A stretch of DNA of 44,310 nt, taken from contig CAKNOA010000018.1 of the NCBI GenBank assembly GCA_930990065.1, positions 1 to 44,310 of the forward strand. The letters run 5' to 3'. The translations under genes were made by a program, and so were the position numbers. Under the pieces are notes generated by a model that worked only from the letters and a program-made list of their open reading frames with translations, did no database searches and had not been told where the DNA came from. Each line of letters starts with the position of its first letter. Within the stretch, counting starts at the first letter, position 1. Shown piece after piece: positions 1-7,884 of the stretch. The DNA is from an uncultured Clostridia bacterium. Lineage in GTDB: Bacteria; Bacillota; Clostridia; Oscillospirales; Acutalibacteraceae.

Positions 1-100
1 GCCACTCCTGCTAAAACCGAATATTCCTGCACCAGGGGCTCTTTTTGTACTGTCCGCACAATCTGGGGCAGTTCACGCGGGGAAGAAAACGGGTAGGGAT
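1..100 (-). other. Left-edge segment, possible coding remnant
   Basis: This is the 100 bases beyond the stop codon of the MATE gene. On the minus strand one frame stays open across it and reads like protein (for example SPRELPQIVRTVQKEPLVQE), but no ATG or ribosome site starts it inside the window and the frame runs back into the MATE coding region. It could be a degraded gene, part of a downstream gene with an unseen arrangement, or chance. No function is assigned. Confidence 0.15.
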
Positions 101-1513
101 TTAGTTTTTGGTTTGGATGGATAGTTCCATGTCGTGAATTAGATTTTTGGCCCAAATGCCGCTCTTCAGCATTAAGAAACCGATGACCGCTTTAATCATT
201 TCGGAAAGCTGTGCAGAAAGGAAGACTAGCGGCATAGGTAAGGAAGTAAACCGGCACAGGCAATATACAATAGGTAGAACTACACACCAAGTAAACCCAC
301 AGTCAAAGAAGAAAGTGATCACCGTGCGTCCGCCGCTGCGCACCGTAAAATAGCAGGTATGCATAAACGCCGAAACAGGGAAAATAGCCCCGGCAATATA
401 CAGTAACGTAGTGGTCAGAGAGCGTACATCGTTACTTGTATTATAAATATAAGGAATTAGCGGCGCTGTCAGGATCAAAATAGACCCAATGACAATGTGT
501 AAGAGTACCGTAAAGGTAATCAGCCGGGTATCGGTTTCTTTGGCCCCTTCAAAATCCCCGGCGCCTAAGCGCTGCCCGACCATGATCGAAACCACACTGC
601 CCATGGCAAACATTATAATAGTAAACAGATTCCATACGGTGTTTTCAATGTTAATGGCCGCTACGACGGTCAGCCCCCGGGTACTGTAGCTCTGGTTAAT
701 CATGGTGGTGCCCAGCGACCACAGGCTTTCATTGAGCATCAGCGGCAGGCCTGTCACCAAAATCCGGCGGCACAGCGTCAGCGGAATGCGCAGGCTGCGC
801 CACGCGCCTTGAATGAACCGGTATTTTTCCGGATGCCGGTGGGTGGCCAATAATAGATACCCGCCTTCCACAAAGCGGGACATCACCGTGGCCAAAGCGG
901 CCCCGGCTACCCCCATGGCGGGAAATCCCAAATGGCCGAAAATAAGCAGATAGTTAAAACACAGGTTGACAAGGATCGACAGCACACTGGAAATCATGGG
1001 CTGGACGGCGTCGCCGGTTTCGCGCACGACGGAACTGTATACTTGGGCAATCATATAAGGGAACAGACCGCACAGCGTAATCCCCAGATAATCTTTCGCA
1101 AGCGACGCGGTCAGCCCTACATCGCTGGTCCCATCATCCGTTAGGAAAAGGGAGATAAGAGAATCCCCCGATAGGGAAAAAACCAAAATGGCGGCGATGG
1201 TCAGCACCATCCCGGCCAACATGCGGAACCGCAGGGTATCCCGCAAACCTTTATGGTCGCCCACCCCGAAAAACTGGGCGCCAAAAATCGACGCACCGCT
1301 GAGAATACCGAAGACTGTCAGGTTATAAACAAACACCAATTGATTGACAATCGCCACGCCGGAAATGGCCTCGGTGCCCAAAGCCCCCACCATGACGTTA
1401 TCCAGCAAGCTGACAAAACTACTGACGGCCTGTTGGATGATCAATGGAATGGCCAGGTGCAGCATGCCAAGATAAAAAGCGCGGTCTCCGATCCATTTGT
1501 TGGGGATCTTCAT
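101..1513 (-). CDS. MATE family multidrug/Na+ antiporter
   Basis: The 470-residue product is a polytopic membrane protein of the MATE type, which exports cationic drugs or metabolites in exchange for Na+ or H+. The length and about 12 hydrophobic segments are normal for the family. The N-terminal part (residues about 16-60, LAIPLIIQQAVSSFVSLLDN followed by VMVGALG) is the usual first MatE repeat, and a second repeat starts near residue 245 (ILVTGLPLMLNESLW). The ATG follows a GGAGGAAAG ribosome site. It is monocistronic as far as visible, and its own leader holds a promoter and a terminator-like hairpin, so premature termination may control it. The substrate cannot be told from sequence. Confidence 0.9.
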   Translation of the reverse strand: MKIPNKWIGDRAFYLGMLHLAIPLIIQQAVSSFVSLLDNVMVGALGTEAISGVAIVNQLVFVYNLTVFGILSGASIFGAQFFGVGDHKGLRDTLRFRMLAGMVLTIAAILVFSLSGDSLISLFLTDDGTSDVGLTASLAKDYLGITLCGLFPYMIAQVYSSVVRETGDAVQPMISSVLSILVNLCFNYLLIFGHLGFPAMGVAGAALATVMSRFVEGGYLLLATHRHPEKYRFIQGAWRSLRIPLTLCRRILVTGLPLMLNESLWSLGTTMINQSYSTRGLTVVAAINIENTVWNLFTIIMFAMGSVVSIMVGQRLGAGDFEGAKETDTRLITFTVLLHIVIGSILILTAPLIPYIYNTSNDVRSLTTTLLYIAGAIFPVSAFMHTCYFTVRSGGRTVITFFFDCGFTWCVVLPIVYCLCRFTSLPMPLVFLSAQLSEMIKAVIGFLMLKSGIWAKNLIHDMELSIQTKN

Positions 1514-1572
1514 AACGTTTTCTTTCCTCCTCTTTCCGTTTCACGGTCGGCTGTAGCGGGGCTATGGGGCAG

Positions 1573-1605
1573 AAAAAAAGAGCCTGCAAAGAAATGGCAG
1601 TCTCT
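1573..1605 (-). terminator. Terminator-like hairpin in the MATE leader
   Basis: On the minus strand AGAGACTGC pairs with GCAGGCTCT (one A-G mismatch) and is followed by seven T. It lies between the promoter at 1669-1698 and the MATE start codon at 1513, so it would stop transcription before the gene. A competing small hairpin, GGCAG-AGA-CTGCC, shares the 5' arm. No known riboswitch class was recognised. Confidence 0.6.
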
Positions 1606-1668
1606 GCCCGTGTAGCTCTTGGCGGCACCCCTCTATGCCACAAAAAGCCAGACTGTGCATGCCCGTTT

Positions 1669-1698
1669 ATTGTAGCAGGTTCCCCTATCGTTTGTAAA
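1669..1698 (-). promoter_or_regulatory. Promoter for the MATE gene
   Basis: On the minus strand there is TTTACA (1693-1698), an 18-base spacer ending in TGC, and TACAAT (1669-1674), giving an extended -10. The predicted transcript starts near 1662, leaving a leader of about 150 bases. Confidence 0.6.
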
Positions 1699-1747
1699 CA
1701 CAAGAAAGAAACATTTATTTAAAAACAAAAAAATAGAACCCGCAGGT

Positions 1748-1776
1748 TTGACAAAAAAGAAACAAAATCGTATACT
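1748..1776 (+). promoter_or_regulatory. Sigma-A promoter for the plsY-like gene
   Basis: TTGACA at 1748-1753, a 17-base spacer and TATACT at 1771-1776. It sits 32 bases upstream of the ATG and rules out the longer TTG-started reading frame, which would begin inside the -35 box. Confidence 0.8.
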
Positions 1777-1807
1777 GCAAGCAAAGCAGGAGAAAGGAGG
1801 AAAAACT

Positions 1808-2443
1808 ATGCCGGTTTGGTTATGGGTGTTAGTTGGTTTTTTTAGCGGCAGCCTGATGTTCAGCGCTTGGCTGCCCAAATGGTTCTGTGGGGTCGATGTT
1901 TGTCAAAAAGCAAAAGACAAAAACCCTGGGGTTTCCAATGCCATGACACAGGCAGGTATTCCCATTGGCGTGCTGTGCCTGTTATGCGATCTGGCAAAAG
2001 GGATCATCCCCATCGTACTGGCTTTAAAACACATGCCGCCTCGGATACCGCTTTTTTCCTTGGTCCTTTTGTCACCGGTGGCCGGGCACGCGTTTTCCCC
2101 GTTTCGAAGGTTTCGCGGCGGCAAGGCCATTACCGTTTCGTTCGGAGTTCTGCTGGGGGCAGGACGTGTTTTTCCGGGGGTGTGGATACTAGCCGCCTGG
2201 TATTTGTTTTTTTCTCTCGTGGTGCGGATTTGCCCCAATAGCGTTCGGACTTGTGTCACGTATGTCTTTTTTGCCGGTACGGTCTTTTTGTGGCCGGTAT
2301 GCCGTCCCTTTTTAGCCGGTTGCTGGGGGATCGCAGCCATTGTGTGCCTGAAACATTTTCGGGAAGCCAGGACCAGTCAGGGGAGCTTGTCTTTCCTTCA
2401 CCGGTCGTTAACATGGGATAGCCATTCGGAAGGCCATCGTTAA
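1808..2443 (+). CDS. Divergent PlsY-like acyltransferase membrane protein
   Basis: The 211-residue integral membrane protein resembles PlsY, the acyl-phosphate:glycerol-3-phosphate acyltransferase that makes lysophosphatidate in most bacteria. The order of PlsY motifs is kept: NPGVSNAMTQAG near residue 39 (PlsY usually has SGNxGxTN), a DLAKG segment near residue 60, and GHAFSPFRRFRGGKAI near residue 95 (usually GHxxPvF..FkGGKGVAT). Several positions expected to be invariant differ, so activity or substrate may have shifted. The ATG has an AGAAAGGAGG site 7 bases upstream. It is followed after 14 bases by a glycolipid glycosyltransferase, which supports a membrane lipid role. Whether a standard plsY exists elsewhere is unknown. 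Confidence 0.75.
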   Translation: MPVWLWVLVGFFSGSLMFSAWLPKWFCGVDVCQKAKDKNPGVSNAMTQAGIPIGVLCLLCDLAKGIIPIVLALKHMPPRIPLFSLVLLSPVAGHAFSPFRRFRGGKAITVSFGVLLGAGRVFPGVWILAAWYLFFSLVVRICPNSVRTCVTYVFFAGTVFLWPVCRPFLAGCWGIAAIVCLKHFREARTSQGSLSFLHRSLTWDSHSEGHR

Positions 2444-2457
2444 AAGGAGAATTTCCT

Positions 2458-3615
2458 ATGAAAGTGCTCATTCTATCTTGCAACACCGGCGGCGGCCATA
2501 ACAGCGCCGCCTTAGCTGCCCGGGATGCTTTTATCCAGGCGGGCCATGAAGCGGAGTTTGTCGATCTGTTTTCCATTGCCAGTAAAAAATTATCCGGGCG
2601 AGTGAGCCGGGCATACCTATTCAGCACCCGTCTGCCCTTCCTATTCCATTTGGCTTATTGGGCGGGGAAGAAAGTCAGCCGTCCCGGCCGGCAGTCGCCG
2701 GTTTATGCGGCCAATACGCTGCATGCGGGACACCTTTACCGGTATCTACAGGAACACCCCTGTGATATCATTGTAACCACGCACCTGTTTGCGGCCGAGC
2801 AGCTGACCTGCCTGAAAAAGCGGGGACAGCTGACGGTTCCCACCGTGGGGGTAGCCACCGATTACACGTGTATCCCGTTTTGGGAAGAGACCGATCTCGA
2901 TTTCTATGTAATTCCGCAGGAAGATTTGGTGGAAGAATTCACAAGCCATGGTATGAAAAAAGAAAAACTGCAGCCCTTTGGCATTCCGGTTTCGCCGGAT
3001 GTCCGGCAGCAAGAAACAAAACAGCAGGCCCGCGCCCGGTTGCGTGAAGAGCTATTGCCCGGATTTGACTGCCAAAAACCATTTTTGCTCATTATGTCGG
3101 GGAGTATGGGGTTTGGCAACAGTGGCTTGCTGGTGGAAAAACTGTTGCGCCGGGAGAAGGATATTACCTTGTGCGTTGTGTGCGGGAATAACCGTAAACA
3201 GCAAAAGCGGTTGCAGCTGCTGTTTGGCCGACAAAAGGGTGTGTATATTTTAGGGTATACCGATCAGGTGCCGCGGCTTTTGCATGCGGCGGACGTGGTC
3301 TTTACCAAGCCCGGTGGGTTGACGACTACCGAAGCGGCGGTGTCCCGCACACCGCTGGTGCATACAGCGCCCATTCCCGGTTGTGAAACGGCCAACGCCG
3401 CCTTCTTTGCCGCCCATGGCATGTCGGTCAGCGCTCCCCGTGCCCGGGAACAGTGTGAAGCCGGGTTATATCTGTTGGAGCATCCCCCCGTCGCCGAAGA
3501 AATGAAGGAAAGGCAAAAAGATTATCTGCCTGGGGATGCCGCCGACCGGTTGGTGACATTCTGTGAAAGTTGTGTAGCCGGCCAACAGGGTCCCGGAGAA
3601 ACAGACAACGAATAA
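2458..3615 (+). CDS. MGDG synthase/UgtP-type diacylglycerol glycosyltransferase
   Basis: The 385-residue protein is a GT28-type, GT-B fold glycosyltransferase that adds a sugar to diacylglycerol to give membrane glycolipids, as in plant MGDG synthase and Bacillus UgtP. Residues 1-170 form the MGDG_synth N domain, with the characteristic CNTGGGHNSAA at about 8-18. The C-terminal half holds the donor-binding region GYTDQVPRLLHAADVVFTKP near 265-285, then a Gly-rich loop and a TTTEA segment. There is no signal peptide; membrane association is peripheral in this family. The start follows AAAAGGAG. It probably forms a two-gene lipid operon with the PlsY-like gene and ends at a strong terminator. 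The sugar (glucose or galactose) is not predictable. Confidence 0.88.
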   Translation: MKVLILSCNTGGGHNSAALAARDAFIQAGHEAEFVDLFSIASKKLSGRVSRAYLFSTRLPFLFHLAYWAGKKVSRPGRQSPVYAANTLHAGHLYRYLQEHPCDIIVTTHLFAAEQLTCLKKRGQLTVPTVGVATDYTCIPFWEETDLDFYVIPQEDLVEEFTSHGMKKEKLQPFGIPVSPDVRQQETKQQARARLREELLPGFDCQKPFLLIMSGSMGFGNSGLLVEKLLRREKDITLCVVCGNNRKQQKRLQLLFGRQKGVYILGYTDQVPRLLHAADVVFTKPGGLTTTEAAVSRTPLVHTAPIPGCETANAAFFAAHGMSVSAPRAREQCEAGLYLLEHPPVAEEMKERQKDYLPGDAADRLVTFCESCVAGQQGPGETDNE

Positions 3616-3656
3616 AAAACGGCAGAACGATGTAAAATCGTTCTGCCGTTTTTTGT
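3614..3656. terminator. Bidirectional terminator between convergent genes
   Basis: ACGGCAGAACGAT and its perfect complement flank a 5-base loop, with an A-run before and TTTTTT after. It serves the glycosyltransferase (plus) and the PIN-like gene operon (minus). Confidence 0.92.
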
Positions 3657-3667
3657 TTTAAAAATTC

Positions 3668-5479
3668 TTAGTCCAGATCTTCCCGCTTTTCCCGAAGATA
3701 TTCTTCACAAATATCTTCCATGCGGCTAAACAGGGAATTGCCTTTTTCTTCACCAAATAGACGGATCAGCCCGCTGCGGGTGCCCGTCAAATCGGTGCTC
3801 TTTAAAATCAGCCGGTAAATTTCGTTATAAGCACCTGACCGAAGGCCTTCCACTCGAATACGGTCGCGAATACGCTTTTTGTAGTGTTCTGTCAGTTTGG
3901 GGATTTCCTTTTTGGGGGCGGACAGGATTTTTTCCGCGGAGGTAGCCGCCGGTTTCGATTTGGAAGGAGAAGTGGGTTCCGTTTCTACGGCCGCTTTTTT
4001 CGGTTCGGCTGCTTCTTTTTTCACCGCTTGGCGGGACCGGGTACGGCCGGGTGTTTTTTTAGCCGGTGCTTTTTCATTTACGGTAGGCTGGGCCGCCGTT
4101 GTGTCCGCCGTTTTGGGGGCGGATTCTTTTTTTTCGGAAGCCTTGTCAGCCGGTTTTGCGGCTGCGGCCGGTTTTTTGGCATTCGTTTTCTGCGCAGCGG
4201 CTGGTTTTTTACTGGGATGACCGGCTTCCTTTTTGGGTTCTTCTTTAGGCGCAGCGGGGGAAACGGCCGGTTCCTTTTTAGCCGGGGCTTTCCGGGATGC
4301 CGGCCGGCGGGCGGCCGGTTTCGTGGTTTCTTCCGGTTCCGGGTGACTGGCTGTTTCGGGTTTATCCGGTTCTGCAACTTGTTCTTTTGAAGAAGATACG
4401 GGGGTTTCCCCGTTTTCTTCTTTTACGGGTAGAACAGCCGGAGCCGAGACCACAGGGGCCGGTTTTTCGGCCGCTTTTGGGGCAGACGCCGGGGTTTGAA
4501 CCGGGGCTTCGGGAACAGCCGGAGTGGGTTCGGCCGCTTTTTGTTCGGGTTCTTTCTTTTCAGCGGCTACCGGTGTCAGCCGGGCATACGCGACGGCGCT
4601 GTCGTGGGCTTTGGGTTCCACCGGTTTAGTAGCAGCCGGTTCCGTGTGCGAAGGGGCCGGGGTTACCGGCCCAATGCGGGTATAAGCCGCCGGCACTTCT
4701 TTTTCCCGGGTAGGTGCGGCCGCAACCGGCTGCAGGCGGGTTTCGGCCCGCGGGCCCAGGGAACGGGGTTCGCTGCTCTTTTTTTCGGTTTCGGCCGGTA
4801 CGGTCGTTTTGGACACGCTTTCTTTTGTGGCCGGTTTTTCGATAACGGGGGCCTGTTCCGGTGCAGCGGATTTTTGAACCGGAGTAGATACCACCGGTTC
4901 ATGAGGAACCGCGTTCGAATGGGTGGGGGTTGTGACGGGAGCCGGGGCAGTTTCCTCCTTTTCTTTTATGTCCTTGGCGGAGGTTTCTTTTACGGCGGTT
5001 TCCGTTGTCCGCGGGCTGCGGCGGGAGCGGAAACTACCGCTGCGGCCCCGGCGCGGGGCCCGGGCGGGAGAAGTGTGCCGCTGCTCTTCCTGTGCCAGCA
5101 TTTCGTCGGTGGGGGCAATGGCGATTTGCCGGGTGATGGTGATGGGCTTTTTCTCCGAATGATAGCTGCTCCAGAAATCCACCACACTGTTAAAGCCGTT
5201 GTCCCGGCTGACAATGATAAAATTGGTGTCTTTATTTTTGGCAATCAGGTACCCACTCATGGTTGCCAGCTGGAAATCCAAATAATTTTTCGCGGATTTA
5301 TCGATTTTAATGTATTTGATCTTGGCTTTGGTATTGTTCAGCGCAATGTGGGTATCGAACGTGATGGAACCGGTATAAATGCCGTAAAACAAATACACGC
5401 GGTCATTTTTCTTTAACGTTTCAATACCGGTCAGTCCGCTGATACCGGTATTTTCATAGTCAATGAGATAAATGCTCAT
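3668..5479 (-). CDS. PIN/NYN-like nuclease domain protein with long low-complexity linker
   Basis: This 603-residue protein has three parts. Residues 1-125 look like a PIN-like nuclease fold: IDYENTG (D7, E9, N10), D60/D68 and SRDNGF plus D101 are spaced like the acidic metal site of PIN/NYN RNases. Residues about 126-525 are a low-complexity linker rich in Ala, Pro, Lys, Glu and Thr, with a basic patch (RAPRRGRSGSFRSRR near 140-155), three imperfect repeats (ETRLQPVAAAP near 246, AYTRIGPVTPAP near 265, AYARLTPVAA near 297) and histone-H1-like APAKK stretches. Residues about 526-603 look like a small helical domain (EHYKKRIRDRIRVEG onward). RNA cleavage or binding is inferred from the fold only. 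It is the last gene of a minus-strand operon, 39 bases after the Nudix gene, with GGAGGAG before the ATG. The partner and biological role are unknown. Confidence 0.75.
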   Translation of the reverse strand: MSIYLIDYENTGISGLTGIETLKKNDRVYLFYGIYTGSITFDTHIALNNTKAKIKYIKIDKSAKNYLDFQLATMSGYLIAKNKDTNFIIVSRDNGFNSVVDFWSSYHSEKKPITITRQIAIAPTDEMLAQEEQRHTSPARAPRRGRSGSFRSRRSPRTTETAVKETSAKDIKEKEETAPAPVTTPTHSNAVPHEPVVSTPVQKSAAPEQAPVIEKPATKESVSKTTVPAETEKKSSEPRSLGPRAETRLQPVAAAPTREKEVPAAYTRIGPVTPAPSHTEPAATKPVEPKAHDSAVAYARLTPVAAEKKEPEQKAAEPTPAVPEAPVQTPASAPKAAEKPAPVVSAPAVLPVKEENGETPVSSSKEQVAEPDKPETASHPEPEETTKPAARRPASRKAPAKKEPAVSPAAPKEEPKKEAGHPSKKPAAAQKTNAKKPAAAAKPADKASEKKESAPKTADTTAAQPTVNEKAPAKKTPGRTRSRQAVKKEAAEPKKAAVETEPTSPSKSKPAATSAEKILSAPKKEIPKLTEHYKKRIRDRIRVEGLRSGAYNEIYRLILKSTDLTGTRSGLIRLFGEEKGNSLFSRMEDICEEYLREKREDLD

Positions 5480-5518
5480 AAAAACTCTCCTCCAATCGAA
5501 GTCATAAAGTGGGAGGCC

Positions 5519-5989
5519 TTATAGGGGCAGGGGCTGGCCATTTAAAAACGCCTGTTGCAGGGAGTCGCCCTGATAGCAGAGTTTGAGGGAAAAGTAGGGG
5601 TGTTTTAGGGCCAAAAAGGAAAGAAAAAGCTTGTCCCCTTCCCACAGGGGCAACTGGGGCACGTCGGTGATGGGAATCCACTGCAAAGTGCCTTCCTGGC
5701 AGGGGTGCAGCGTACCGGAAAACGCATGGCACGTAAACAGATGCATATATTCCGTTTCATACCGGTCCGATACAAAGGTAACAAGCCCCCGGGGTTCCAT
5801 CTGTTCCAGCACGAGGCCGGTTTCTTCATAAGCTTCCCGCTTAAGGCAGTCTTCCGGGCTTTCGCCCTCTTCCATATGGCCGCCAATCCCCACCCATTTG
5901 CCGGCATTGGGATCATGGGGCTTTTTGTTGCGGTATAGCATCAGGTACCGGCCGTCTTTTTCCACATAACAGAGCGTCGTATTGGTCAT
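5519..5989 (-). CDS. Nudix hydrolase (MutT/8-oxo-dGTPase type)
   Basis: The 156-residue protein carries a perfect Nudix box, Gx5Ex7REUxEExGU, at residues 37-59 (GGHMEEGESP, then REAYEETGL), which binds Mg2+ and cleaves nucleoside diphosphates linked to another group. Size and the N-terminal TTLCYVEKDGRYLML strand are typical of MutT-like 8-oxo-dGTP diphosphatases, though substrate cannot be fixed. A longer frame upstream overlaps the DUF1624 gene and is rejected: the ATG at 5989 lies in an ATGA overlap with that gene's stop, the usual sign of translational coupling. The PIN-like gene follows after 39 bases. Confidence 0.88.
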   Translation of the reverse strand: MTNTTLCYVEKDGRYLMLYRNKKPHDPNAGKWVGIGGHMEEGESPEDCLKREAYEETGLVLEQMEPRGLVTFVSDRYETEYMHLFTCHAFSGTLHPCQEGTLQWIPITDVPQLPLWEGDKLFLSFLALKHPYFSLKLCYQGDSLQQAFLNGQPLPL

Positions 5990-6774
5990 GACGGAAGGCC
6001 TCCCCTCATCAGCCACAAAATCAGCCAACACACACCCAGAATCACCGGCTGATGTACCACATAAATCAGCAGAGCGTGCCGCCCCACCAGGGCAAAAAAC
6101 GGGATCCGGGACGGATAGAAAAACCGGGGGAATTGCCCGTTTGCGGCTAAACGTCCGAGAAACGCCCCAAAAAAGAACACGAATACCCACGGCAAAAGCG
6201 GAAAATAGTCCGACGAATGGAATGCGGTGCTGTGGAGCCCCAGGGGGCTGAGCCAGTCGGTGGCATACAGGCTGTCCGGCAGCTTAATCCCGAAAAAGAT
6301 GGTGCCGCCGGAAACCGTACGGAATCCCAGATAGAGAAACACCTGCACCAAAAGCCCTACGGCGACCGGTATGCGGCGGCAGATAGGGGCAAGGGCAGCG
6401 TACAGCAGCATGGATACCGACAGGAAATGCAAAATGCCGAATATAATTTGCTCTTCCGGTACCACCCACATGGTCACCCCCGTAATGGCCAGCGCCACCA
6501 GCAGCAGTTTGCCGCCCCGCTGGGCATTGGAATGGGAGAAATTGCAGCAAATACCGGAAATCAGGATAAACAGCCCCGCAAACCAGGGCTCAGCCGGCCG
6601 GAAAAAACGCAGCAGCGTTTCCCCAAGAGGCAGCCCAAACAGGGCGGCCATGGAGTAAAATCCATGGTAAAAAACCATACAACAAACGGCAAAGCCCCGC
6701 AATTCGTCCAGCAAGACAAGCCGTTCTTTGGACGGCGCCGGATGTTGGGCGCTAGGGCGTGACAGCGTGTTCAT
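5986..6774 (-). CDS. DUF1624 (HGSNAT-like) membrane acyltransferase
   Basis: The 262-residue polytopic membrane protein matches the DUF1624/heparan-alpha-glucosaminide N-acetyltransferase-like family. The signature is the N-terminal LDELRGFAVCCMVFYHGFY (residues about 22-40; the Arg and His are conserved), followed by about six to seven hydrophobic helices and a C-terminal GRHALLIYVVHQP segment, as in other transmembrane acyltransferases. The acceptor is unknown; cell-envelope glycan acetylation is a reasonable guess. The ATG follows GAGGTGA. It heads the minus operon with the Nudix and PIN-like genes and overlaps the former by four bases. Confidence 0.82.
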   Translation of the reverse strand: MNTLSRPSAQHPAPSKERLVLLDELRGFAVCCMVFYHGFYSMAALFGLPLGETLLRFFRPAEPWFAGLFILISGICCNFSHSNAQRGGKLLLVALAITGVTMWVVPEEQIIFGILHFLSVSMLLYAALAPICRRIPVAVGLLVQVFLYLGFRTVSGGTIFFGIKLPDSLYATDWLSPLGLHSTAFHSSDYFPLLPWVFVFFFGAFLGRLAANGQFPRFFYPSRIPFFALVGRHALLIYVVHQPVILGVCWLILWLMRGGLPS

Positions 6775-6849
6775 GAGAGAATCACCTCAAGTCCAAAATC
6801 CAGCCATGGCAAAGAAGCCCAAAAGAAAGGCCGGAAAAAGGAAAAGCCT

Positions 6850-6878
6850 TTGCTGTGCGCCGGAAAATGTGGTACAAT
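6850..6878 (+). promoter_or_regulatory. Promoter for the HAD phosphatase gene
   Basis: TTGCTG (6850-6855), a 17-base spacer and TACAAT (6873-6878). The 128 bases from here to the start codon are AT-rich and hold no recognised element. Confidence 0.55.
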
Positions 6879-7006
6879 GCAGGCAAGCTTTCCTGCCCGA
6901 AAAGGACGGACAAGAAAAGCCTGTCGAAATGTGTAAATTTACGTTATTATAGCATGAATAGCTTAATTATTTCAACGTGCAGAATACGGAAAGGAAGAAG
7001 AAACCT

Positions 7007-7669
7007 ATGGAAAAGGAAAAAGCAAAACGGTTGTGGCTTTTTGATTTGGACGGAACACTGACCTGTTCGCACCCTGGCATCCTATTGTGTGTAAAATACG
7101 CTTTGACGGAAATGGGAAAACCCCTGCCCGCACCGGAAACTCTGCGGAAATCTATCGGGCCGCCCCTTTCGGAAAGTTTTACCAGTTTTGTGGGGCTTTC
7201 GGAAGAAGAGTGCAAAGAGGCCGTCCGGCGGTACCGGCTGCACTATGAAGCGGAAGGCGCGCTAAAAAACCAACCGTATGAAGGTATACCCGAGTTGCTC
7301 CGTGACCTGCGGGCCCAGGGAAACACTGTAGGGGTGGCGACTTCCAAACCGGCCCGGTTTACGGAAAAAATCCTGCGCCATTTTGGGCTGTGGGAGCTAT
7401 TTGACACCGTAAGTTGTGCCCAGGAAGACCTTCACCCCATGACGAAAAAAGAACTGATCGAAAAAGCCATGGCAGAAACCGGTTTTTCCCCCGACGAAAC
7501 CGTGATGGTGGGGGATACCCGTTTTGACGCCGCGGGGGCCCGGCAGGCGGGCACCGGGTTTATTGGGGTCTTATATGGCTATGGGACCCGTGAAGAGATG
7601 GAAAAAGAAGGTGCCAGGGAGTTTGCCTGCGCCGTGGACGAGCTCGCCCGGAAGATTTTAGACAGATAA
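7007..7669 (+). CDS. HAD family phosphatase, phosphoglycolate phosphatase-like
   Basis: The 220-residue cytosolic protein is a subfamily IA HAD hydrolase. Motif I is FDLDGTL with the nucleophile D13 and acid/base D15; the cap domain follows at about 18-90; motif II is in VATSKP; motif IV is MVGDTRFDAAGA near 165. This layout resembles Gph/PpaX-type phosphatases that remove phosphate from small metabolites such as phosphoglycolate. The true start is the ATG at 7007, behind AAGGAAGAAG, rather than an upstream in-frame GTG. It is a single gene with its own promoter. The substrate is not known. Confidence 0.87.
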   Translation: MEKEKAKRLWLFDLDGTLTCSHPGILLCVKYALTEMGKPLPAPETLRKSIGPPLSESFTSFVGLSEEECKEAVRRYRLHYEAEGALKNQPYEGIPELLRDLRAQGNTVGVATSKPARFTEKILRHFGLWELFDTVSCAQEDLHPMTKKELIEKAMAETGFSPDETVMVGDTRFDAAGARQAGTGFIGVLYGYGTREEMEKEGAREFACAVDELARKILDR

Positions 7670-7798
7670 AAAGGACTTTTCTGCAAGTTTTATTCAGAAA
7701 AGCTGCTAATTTTATGAGCGGCTGCCGGGAAAATCCCATGGAGATAGAAGCAGAACGAAGGATTTGTTTGAAAAAAGTGCAAAAAAGGCCAGAAAGCC

Positions 7799-7827
7799 TT
7801 GACGGGGCAAACGCAACTGTTTATAAT
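7799..7827 (+). promoter_or_regulatory. Promoter of the ilvBNC operon
   Basis: TTGACG (7799-7804), a 17-base spacer and TATAAT (7822-7827). The short leader holds a small hairpin (TGAAA..CGGC / GCCG.TTTCA, about 7830-7856), with no T-box or terminator, so regulation is probably by a DNA-binding protein. Confidence 0.8.
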
Positions 7828-7884
7828 GAAATGAAAACCGGCACTTTAGCCGTTTCACTCTATGAAAAAGGGAAGTGAGAGCGG

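Noticed and set aside
3946..4930. Possible DNA tandem repeats in the PIN-like gene linker.
   Set aside because: The similarity is low-complexity codon reuse (GCC, CCG, AAA); apart from three short protein repeats no regular unit length was found.
3884..5416. Long plus-strand open frames opposite the PIN-like gene, up to about 300 codons.
   Set aside because: They are antisense shadows of the Ala/Pro/Lys/Glu-rich linker, full of Phe, Arg and Gly, with no ribosome sites or domain-like pattern.
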